Positions 63,605 to 64,000 of a stretch of DNA of 64,000 nt are shown one piece after another. The notes under the pieces are model-generated. The model did no database searches, had not been told where the DNA came from, and was given only the letters and a program-made list of their open reading frames with translations. Source of the DNA: Caulifigura coniformis (GTDB lineage Bacteria; Planctomycetota; Planctomycetia; Planctomycetales; Planctomycetaceae); the NCBI RefSeq assembly GCF_007745175.1, contig NZ_CP036271.1:2683814-2747813 (forward strand). The letters run 5' to 3'. A program made the position numbers and the translations under genes. How positions within the stretch are numbered: the first letter of the stretch is position 1; the number at the start of each line of letters is the position of its first letter.

Positions 63605-64000
63605 TCAGGGCGTGACATCCGGAGGCGCGGTTTTCTCCTTCGCCAGTTTCTCCTTTGCCTTCCGCTCCTTCTCCAGCGAGTCGTGGAGCGGGTTCTCGAT
63701 CTTCACCGGCGGCTTGGTGATCTGCAGGTCAGTCTCCTCAATCGAGCGCGGGAAACGGTTGTTCGAGAAGTTGGTGTCGGCCGTTTCGTTGTAGGGATCG
63801 ACTGTGACGGCCACGACCGGTTTCGGAGCGAGCACCAGGGTCGACAGTTCGCCGTTGGCCAGACGCCAGATCTCCGCCGGATAGCGGCGGATTTCCGAGG
63901 TCTGGTCGTTGAATTCGAGCTTCAGGATGACGGGCATCGGCAGCTGGCCGTGGTTCTTGAGCTTCACCTCGTAGATTACCTTGTCGTACTGCAGGGCCTT
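63605..64000 (-). CDS. M1-family metallopeptidase, C-terminal part (5' end outside window)
   Basis: The frame is open to the window edge (132 codons to a TGA at 63605). Segments LKNHGQLPMPVILKLEFNDQ, PAEIWRLANGEL, and VAVTVDPYNETADTNFSNNR match the C-terminal end of planctomycete M1-like aminopeptidases, where such a domain follows the HEXXH domain. The Lys/Glu-rich tail (EKERKAKEKLAKEK) is not part of the fold. The catalytic zinc domain lies outside the window, so activity cannot be assessed. Confidence 0.7.
   Translation of the reverse strand, partial: KALQYDKVIYEVKLKNHGQLPMPVILKLEFNDQTSEIRRYPAEIWRLANGELSTLVLAPKPVVAVTVDPYNETADTNFSNNRFPRSIEETDLQITKPPVKIENPLHDSLEKERKAKEKLAKEKTAPPDVTP

Overview
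The window is high-GC DNA from a member of the Planctomycetota, most likely class Planctomycetia. The family content points there: a PSCyt1/PSCyt2/PSD1 protein, a VWA protein beside an NHL-repeat lipoprotein, two surface proteins with an N-terminal LETRILPA motif resembling LEPR-XLL, a giant ELWxxDGT/cadherin protein, a TIGR03032 protein, a two-clpP tandem and a pyrophosphate-type phosphofructokinase. No genus can be named from sequence alone. I found no rRNA, tRNA or CRISPR array.

Layout, 0-31 kb (mostly housekeeping). A sulfatase-like tail is followed by a DUF1338 2-oxoadipate dioxygenase (-) and folE. Next is a tightly overlapping block: ferric-type ABC binding protein, fused permease, ATPase, NHL lipoprotein and large VWA membrane protein. 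Then come a ROK sugar kinase, an orphan 392-aa protein, a FabH-like synthase (-), a DUF3050 protein (-), a KaiC-like ATPase overlapping a hybrid histidine kinase, the PSD1-type cytochrome protein, a DUF167 protein, an alkyltransferase-like/endonuclease V fusion, a short SecA paralogue (-), a small lipoprotein (-), clpP1-clpP2, a coiled-coil lipoprotein, a beta-roll surface protein, an FHA/AAA/Fis regulator and a YceI protein.

31-53 kb. A small membrane protein converges on the 8.4-kb cadherin/ELWxxDGT gene (-). That gene diverges from a TIGR03032 gene across a 433-bp region holding a perfect 22-bp palindrome. Then follow two paralogous small membrane proteins (-), ilvD, a Tat-exported TIM-barrel protein (-), an HDOD protein, a 1096-aa hybrid kinase with receivers at both ends, a PPi-type pfkA (-) and a PaaK-like adenylating enzyme.

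53.4-62.7 kb is an accessory, repeat-rich island. A RAYT-type tyrosine transposase gene lies between two inverted copies of a palindromic element, and two more copies lie nearby, one of which ends a truncated IS4-type transposase. A perfect 26-bp inverted repeat encloses two orphan reading frames. GACCTGTGAC tandem repeats cut a DUF1214 remnant. Cargo-like genes here are a Cys-rich lipoprotein, DoxX, LysE, a DUF2314-ankyrin protein and a 206-aa protein that I read as a degenerate, free-standing SecA NBD2 module. The window ends with a peptidoglycan-binding/papain-like peptidase (-) and the 3' end of an M1-type metallopeptidase gene (-).

The most unusual items are the RAYT with its palindromes, the SecA-like mini-protein, the alkyltransferase-like/EndoV fusion with Ala where Cys is expected, the FHA/AAA regulator lacking GAFTGA, and the 26-bp inverted-repeat cassette. 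All functional statements come from reading motifs; no database search was run.
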